9,315 bases of DNA, taken from NCBI GenBank assembly GCA_016931085.1, contig JAFGFO010000307.1:1-9315 (forward strand), in the 5' to 3' direction. Shown here piece after piece: positions 6,268-9,315 of this stretch (position 1 is the first letter of the stretch; every line of letters starts with the position of its first letter). The notes below the pieces were generated by a model, which had not been told where the DNA came from, made no database searches, and saw nothing but the letters and a program-made list of their open reading frames with translations. The position numbers and the translations under genes are program-made. Source of the DNA: Thermoflexales bacterium. GTDB lineage: Bacteria > Chloroflexota > Anaerolineae > Fen-1058.

Positions 6268-6474
6268 TTACCTGAGACCTTTGCGCTTAACCGCTGCCAG
6301 GCGCCCGACGTGGCGCTCGATAAAGGCCGCCAGCTCGTCCAGGTTTAGGACGGGTGCAGACGCGCCGCTGCGAGCATGCTGGACCCAGCCGCGCCACGAG
6401 ACACACCCGTTCTCACACTCGCGCCAGATGCGCACGACGAACGAGTCGCCGCGATAGTGTTCTTTGGATTGCAT
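6268..6474 (-). CDS. Small conserved hypothetical protein (WRGWVQHA type)
   Basis: A protein of 68 aa. It has a beta-strand-rich core SFVVRIWRE.......WRGWVQHARSG, followed by LDELAAFIERHVG and a basic tail. I recall similar proteins of 60-100 aa as frequent 'hypothetical' genes in Chloroflexota; the function is unknown to me. The ATG at 6472-6474 has GGAG 7 bases upstream. A longer form from GTG at 6498 lacks such a site. It is the first gene of the leftward surface operon and ends 15 bases before the start of the beta-roll/S74 gene. The tight spacing suggests shared expression; a regulatory role is a guess. Confidence 0.75.
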   Translation of the reverse strand: MQSKEHYRGDSFVVRIWRECENGCVSWRGWVQHARSGASAPVLNLDELAAFIERHVGRLAAVKRKGLR

Positions 6475-6500
6475 AGCTTTTCTCCGGCCACTGTCCACAG

Positions 6501-6530
6501 AATATCACAAGCGTGTCTCGCAAATGTCTA
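6501..6530 (-). promoter_or_regulatory. Weak candidate promoter for the surface operon
   Basis: On the minus strand TAGACA (plus-strand 6525-6530, 5 of 6 to the -35 consensus) is followed after 18 bases by GATATT (6501-6506, 4 of 6), with an extended -10 TG one base upstream. It lies about 27 bases before the ATG of the 68-aa gene. Confidence 0.35.
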
Positions 6531-6559
6531 CATGGGAAGGGAAAAAGCGAAAAAGCTTG

Positions 6560-6715
6560 GGGACATGGTAGCTACTCAGCCTGGCACATTTTTAGTTACA
6601 CAGAGCCTCACAGAGGGCGCACAGAGATGCACAGAGGCTTTAAAAAGGCTTAATCTTCTCTGTGAGACTCTATTTGCTCCGTGTATCTCTGTGACCTGAG
6701 TAGTTACGGGACATG
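6560..6715. mobile_element. MITE-like element with 12-bp terminal inverted repeats and 8-bp target duplication
   Basis: The 140-bp element spans 6568-6707. Its ends are GTAGCTACTCAG (6568-6579) and CTGAGTAGTTAC (6696-6707), inverted repeats matching at 11 of 12 positions. Both ends are flanked directly by a perfect 8-bp direct repeat GGGACATG (6560-6567 and 6708-6715), the signature of transposition. Inside, CACAGAG occurs four times in the left half at 10-11-base steps and its complement CTCTGTG recurs in the right half, so the whole can fold into one long imperfect hairpin. There is no transposase, so it must be mobilised in trans. Families with 8-bp duplications include IS66 and ISL3; the GTA start fits IS66 better, a tentative guess. 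Confidence 0.75.
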
Positions 6716-6718
6716 ACA

Positions 6719-6756
6719 GATAGAGAGGGGAGATGGAGATAGAGAGGGGGGATGGA
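6719..6756. repeat. Two tandem 19-bp polypurine repeats
   Basis: GATAGAGAGGGGAGATGGA at 6719-6737 is repeated at 6738-6756 with one A-to-G change. The tract is almost all purine on the plus strand. It fills the gap between the MITE-like element and the end of the regulator gene. No function is evident. Confidence 0.8.
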
Positions 6757-6763
6757 GAGGGTG

Positions 6764-8287
6764 CTAGCCGGGGCGGGTGCCGCGGGTGCGCACGTCGTGC
6801 CCGGCGGCGCGCAGGGCGGCCAGGTCACGCTTGATGGTGCGCGCGGTGACGCCGAGAGCGGCCGCCAGGTCGGTCACGCCAGGGGCGGCGGACTGGGCGG
6901 CGGACTGGCGCAGCAGGCGCAGCAGGCGCTGGCGGCGGCTCGCCGCCGCCAGCGCATCATCTTCCGGCGGCTCTAGGGTCCAGGTCACGGTGACATAATC
7001 GTCCTCGCGCAGGGGACGGCCAGTGGGTGTGCCGGCCCGGGGCAGGCGAACTTGCACCTGGTGATCTGGCCAGCCGGCCTGGGCGCTGCGGTGGGCTTTG
7101 ATGATTTCCCGGTGGGCAGCCACGTTCTCCAGGAAGGAGCGGCGCAACTCGCCGTCGGTGATCAAGGCGGCTTGTTCTTGCACCAGGGCGTGGGCGGCGG
7201 CCAGGAGCTGAGGCGCACGGCAATCTTGGACCGCCTGCAAGACACGGTAGCAGCTCAGGTACACCCGGGCCGGCTCGTCGGCGCCTTCGAGCGAATGGCC
7301 CTCCAGGCGGGTCAGGATTTCTTCGACCCAGGCTAAAGCCTGTGCCACATCGCCTTGCTTCAGGGCGACACGCGCCAGGTTGGCGGCCGACTCGAGGGCC
7401 AGGCTATCTTCACCCAGCTCACGCCGCAGGGCCAGGGCCTGCTCGTAGGTGGCGACAGCCTCTGCCAGGCGACCCAGGCCGGCCAGGGCGTGGCCCAGGC
7501 TCGTCAGGGCATAGCCTTGCACGCCGCGATAGCCGATTTCCTCGGCCACCCGCAGCGCCTCTTGCCCGTGAGCCAGAGCTGTCTCGTGCTCACCCTGATG
7601 GTACGCGACCAGGGCCAGGTTAGACAGTGCCCAGCTTTCGCCTTGCCGGTCGCCGACCTGGCGCTTGACGGCCAAGGCCTGTTCAGAATAAGCCTGGCTC
7701 TGCTCCAGAACCCCCATGCGGCGGTGGAGCTCGCCCAGGTTGTTGAGTGCCAGACTCTCGATGCGCCGGTCGCCAATCTCACGGCTGATGACCAGCACTT
7801 GCTCGCAGCAGTCTTTCGACTTGGACAGGTCCCCTTGGTCAGCGTAAAAAACGCTGAGGTTGATCCAGACGTGTTGTTCCCCCCGGCGATAGCCGATCTG
7901 GCGGTTGATCTGCAAAGCTTGTTCATAGCAGTCCCAGCTCTGGTGGGCCGAGCCAGGCAGCACGCCGAGATTGGTCAAGGTTTCAGCCTCCCCCAGGCGG
8001 TCGCCGGCCTGGCGGTACATGTGCAGGGCCTGTTCGTAATGGGTCTTGGCTTGGGCGTAATCGGCCAGGTACCAGTACACGCTGCCGAGGCTGCGCCGGG
8101 TGTCGGCCTCTATATCGCGTAAATTGGCCTGGCGGGCCAGGGCCAGCGCGTGTTCGAGACGCGCCTGGGCAGGCACAAACTCTCCCAGGCGCATGAGGTC
8201 CCGCCCCCATTGAAGATGACTGGCTGAGGCGGCGGCGGGCGCTCTCGTCGGGCAGATCGGGCCAAAAAGTGCCGGCCAGCAGGTCAC
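6764..8287 (-). CDS. TPR and C-terminal HTH part of a SARP-family regulator (remnant)
   Basis: About eight tetratricopeptide repeats of roughly 40 residues (8200 to about 7330), with the pattern ALxNLG......G....A...YEQALAxxRxxGDR. A linker and a C-terminal DeoR-like helix-turn-helix follow (DLAAALGVTARTIKRDLAALRAAGH, cut here into DLAAALGVTARTIKRDL and AALRAAGH). In family members I know from Chloroflexota this C-end belongs to proteins of about 1000 aa: winged helix, BTAD, NB-ARC/NACHT ATPase, TPRs, HTH. The ATPase (no P-loop anywhere) and BTAD are absent here. Residues before about 8220 (from the GTG at 8287) are out-of-frame text of the winged-helix part. An alternative start is the ATG at 8192-8194 (476 aa). 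One TPR (near 7930-7970) is about three residues short, consistent with decay. It could still act as a TPR-HTH protein, but I favour a remnant. Confidence 0.75.
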   Translation of the reverse strand: MTCWPALFGPICPTRAPAAASASHLQWGRDLMRLGEFVPAQARLEHALALARQANLRDIEADTRRSLGSVYWYLADYAQAKTHYEQALHMYRQAGDRLGEAETLTNLGVLPGSAHQSWDCYEQALQINRQIGYRRGEQHVWINLSVFYADQGDLSKSKDCCEQVLVISREIGDRRIESLALNNLGELHRRMGVLEQSQAYSEQALAVKRQVGDRQGESWALSNLALVAYHQGEHETALAHGQEALRVAEEIGYRGVQGYALTSLGHALAGLGRLAEAVATYEQALALRRELGEDSLALESAANLARVALKQGDVAQALAWVEEILTRLEGHSLEGADEPARVYLSCYRVLQAVQDCRAPQLLAAAHALVQEQAALITDGELRRSFLENVAAHREIIKAHRSAQAGWPDHQVQVRLPRAGTPTGRPLREDDYVTVTWTLEPPEDDALAAASRRQRLLRLLRQSAAQSAAPGVTDLAAALGVTARTIKRDLAALRAAGHDVRTRGTRPG

Positions 8288-8423
8288 GCGTATGCGGCCG
8301 ATCCCGGTAAGTGACCAGGTAGGCCAGCAGAGCGCGGGCCGCCGCGCTGCGGATAGGCGCGACAGGCCCGCCTTCCCAGGTCAACGCCAGGCCGCCGAAT
8401 AGATACACGCGCAAGATACTCAT
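8207..8423 (-). pseudogene. N-terminal winged-helix fragment of the SARP regulator
   Basis: The frame starting MSILRVYLFGGLALTWEG encodes the typical OmpR/SARP-type winged-helix N-terminus: ARALLAYLVTYRDRPHTRD (helix with basic turn), LLAGTFWPDLPDESARRRLSQ (split LLAGTFWPDLPD / ESARRRLSQ). Intact relatives continue with a helix like ALxxLRRxL and then BTAD. Here, straight after LSQ, the text jumps into TPR sequence in another frame; the junction lies near 8205-8232. From 8423 to the distal stop is 1660 bases, not a multiple of three. The ATG at 8421-8423 fits the family N-terminus; no clear ribosome binding site precedes it, but it overlaps the upstream ORF's stop as ATGA. The MRR-extended start at 8435 is possible. 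Confidence 0.7.
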
Positions 8424-8725
8424 GATCCGTCGCATGAAGTTGAGAAGAATTGCCCCCCTAACGCCTCTAGCAGGCTGTCGGAGAGACGATTTTGTAGGGC
8501 GGCTTTCCACGCCGAAGGCGTCCTGTGGATAGCCCCAGGCTTGCGGCAGGTATGGAAACCTGCCCTACGGAGATCTCTCCGACAAGCTCCTCGCACGCCC
8601 AACACAACCAGGAATAGCACCGTCAGAACGATCGCCAGCACGATCAGCCGCTGTGTGACTATCTTGAGCTTGTGAATCTTGGCTGGGTCAAACAGGACCG
8701 GCTGCCCGGTCAGCACCGAGAGCAA
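8420..8725 (-). CDS. Small one-helix membrane ORF containing a MITE-like insertion (doubtful gene)
   Basis: The ORF gives 101 aa from a TTG at 8723-8725, seven bases after the STAS-like gene. Residues 1-26 are amphipathic with lysines (KIHKLK), and 27-44 form a clear transmembrane helix rich in Leu/Val/Ile. Residues of about 47-85 are encoded by the palindromic element at 8472-8588 and are not native. The last 16 residues resume unrelated text. It is probably the membrane-anchor beginning of a longer gene whose remainder was lost when the element inserted or the neighbouring deletion occurred. The TTG start lacks a well-spaced ribosome binding site (AAGGG is 13 bases away). The gene family is not recognised. 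Confidence 0.4.
   Translation of the reverse strand: MLSVLTGQPVLFDPAKIHKLKIVTQRLIVLAIVLTVLFLVVLGVRGACRRDLRRAGFHTCRKPGAIHRTPSAWKAALQNRLSDSLLEALGGQFFSTSCDGS
8472..8588. mobile_element. Palindromic MITE-like element of about 117 bp
   Basis: The ends AGGCTGTCGGAGAGA (8472-8486) and its inverse TCTCTCCGACAAGCT (8574-8588) match at 13 of 15 positions. A second inner pair, GTAGGGCGGCTTTCCACGCC (8494-8513) against the complement of 8549-8568, matches at 16 of 20. Small perfect hairpins lie within it: ACGCC-GAA-GGCGT (8510-8522) and GGCAGGT-6 nt-ACCTGCC (8545-8564). The GTAGGGCAGGTTTCC text is familiar to me as a dispersed repeat in Chloroflexota genomes (recalled, not checked). A clear target duplication is not visible; CCTC at 8464-8467 and 8589-8592 is the only candidate and is not flush with the left end. 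Confidence 0.65.
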
Positions 8726-8732
8726 GCCTGAG

Positions 8733-9080
8733 TCACGCCCTTGCTAACCATTCCAGGGCATCTTCTGTTGACTTGGCAAAGTATGAGGAGGGATTGAGTA
8801 ACTGGGCTATCGTCCTTTTAAAACCAGTTACCCCTACCAACGCGACCTTGAATTTTTTACGCTTGACCATGTCCATCGACTGCCGGAGCAGGTTCTTGAT
8901 CTCGTTATCAACGACCGAATCCGTGATGTCCTGAAAGATAAGCGACTCGTCGGGGATTTTGGCGTCTCTCTCGAGCGCCTGTTGGAGTGTCTGCAAAAAT
9001 TCTTGGCCTTTCAGCTCAGAAAAATCGGCGGCGTAAATCGTTTTGCCGTTATGCTCGATGACAGACAGTCTTTCACTCAT
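8733..9080 (-). CDS. SpoIIAA-like/STAS-fold protein
   Basis: A protein of 115 aa with the pattern of the SpoIIAA-like (STAS/SEC14-type) family: N-terminal IEHNGKTIYAADFSELKG, a helix (EFLQTLQQALER), the strand SLIFQDITDSVVDNEI, a Lys-rich helix, the strand VALVGVTGFKRTIAQLL and C-terminal STEDALEWLARA. It spans the full length of a typical member. Such proteins are thought to take part in partner switching or ligand-linked signalling; no phosphorylatable Ser can be assigned with confidence. AGGAG stands 6 bases before the ATG at 9078-9080. It begins 48 bases after the end of a chemoreceptor gene on the same strand, so the two are probably one transcript; a role as accessory or adaptor to that receptor is inference. 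Confidence 0.8.
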   Translation of the reverse strand: MSERLSVIEHNGKTIYAADFSELKGQEFLQTLQQALERDAKIPDESLIFQDITDSVVDNEIKNLLRQSMDMVKRKKFKVALVGVTGFKRTIAQLLNPSSYFAKSTEDALEWLARA

Positions 9081-9128
9081 TGTTCGCTCCTGCTTAGCTT
9101 TTGCCGGCGGTCTCGACTAAGCTCATGT

Positions 9129-9315
9129 TCACAACCTGGCTTTTCCGCCTGGCGTTCCGCGTCCTGTGTCCGGCAGGCTGAACTGGGCCACCAAGCTCTG
9201 CAACACTTGCGCCATGTCGCTCAGTGAATGGGCCGAGGCGGTGACTTGTTCGGCCTGGGCGCTGACCTCCTCGACCGAGGCGGCCACCTCTTCGGCCGAG
9301 GCGCTGTTCTCTTCC
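9129..9315 (-). CDS. Methyl-accepting chemotaxis protein, C-terminal end (cut by window)
   Basis: The last 61 codons of a chemoreceptor; base 9315 belongs to the preceding codon. The text EENSASAEEVAASVEEVSAQ then AEQVTASAHSLSDMAQVLQS is the classic heptad pattern of the MCP signalling domain's C-terminal helix, with Glu/Gln-rich positions near the methylation region, ending in LVAQFSLP and a short basic tail. The receptor relays ligand binding to CheA/CheW; its sensor domain lies outside the window. No pentapeptide tether for CheR/CheB is seen at the C-terminus. The stop is TGA (plus-strand 9129-9131). Confidence 0.92.
   Translation of the reverse strand, partial: EENSASAEEVAASVEEVSAQAEQVTASAHSLSDMAQVLQSLVAQFSLPDTGRGTPGGKARL

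Noticed and set aside
6594..6695. CRISPR-like array from the CACAGAG units
   Set aside because: Units are only 7 bases with 3-4-base gaps, appear in inverted halves, and sit inside an element with terminal repeats and target duplication.
7355..8122. A 255-codon open frame on the plus strand opposite the TPR gene
   Set aside because: Shadow of the TPR repeats; the repeated composition mirrors the minus-strand repeat and no family is recognisable.
8424..8510. Extended start of the SARP fragment at 8510
   Set aside because: The added residues are translated from the palindromic element at 8472-8588, and the family N-terminus begins at 8423.
9094..9126. Ten-codon ORF (MSLVETAGKS) between the chemoreceptor and the STAS-like gene
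   Set aside because: Too short to support, with no good ribosome binding site; probably chance between a stop and the next Shine-Dalgarno.

Overview
The window looks like a high-GC chromosome fragment from a Chloroflexota bacterium (Anaerolineae/Caldilineae/Chloroflexia type). The inference rests on gene content: a SARP-type regulator ending in TPRs and a DeoR-like helix-turn-helix, a DUF6516/TumE-like toxin, an exported protein with the Gly-rich 'GTIGQP...GFW' domain, and a surface protein built from an 'FIYQGQL' N-domain, YadA-like beta-roll repeats and an S74 autochaperone. No tRNA, rRNA, CRISPR array or transposase gene was seen.

Layout. Bases 1-1614 (+) are the 3' part of an ABC exporter half-transporter. 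Everything else reads leftwards. Bases 1611-2245 hold a two-gene toxin-antitoxin-like module, which shares a CTAG stop palindrome with the ABC gene and has a near-consensus promoter containing two direct repeats 21 bp apart. Bases 2325-2379 form a strong palindrome whose sequence is repeated in the last codons of the ABC gene. Bases 2418-6474 look like a three-gene surface operon: a small protein of 68 aa, a long beta-roll/S74 protein (about 920 aa, broken by one frameshift in a GCGCGC tract at 5837-5842), and an exported 353-aa protein with a C-terminal membrane anchor. Upstream sits a 140-bp MITE-like element (6568-6707) with near-perfect terminal inverted repeats and a perfect 8-bp target-site duplication. 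Bases 6764-8423 are a SARP-family regulator that has lost its middle (BTAD and ATPase regions) and changes frame at the junction. A second MITE-like palindrome (8472-8588) lies inside the frame of a small one-helix membrane ORF. Bases 8733-9315 carry a SpoIIAA/STAS-like protein directly downstream of the end of a methyl-accepting chemotaxis protein.

How the parts may work together. The 6474-2418 genes have good ribosome binding sites and gaps of 15 and 9 bases, so they are probably co-transcribed. Both large products carry a signal peptide and a C-terminal hydrophobic helix with a basic tail, which suggests a cell-surface assembly. The chemoreceptor and STAS-like gene form a separate signalling unit. 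The two palindromic elements, the dispersed repeat and the two broken genes show a locus undergoing rearrangement and decay.
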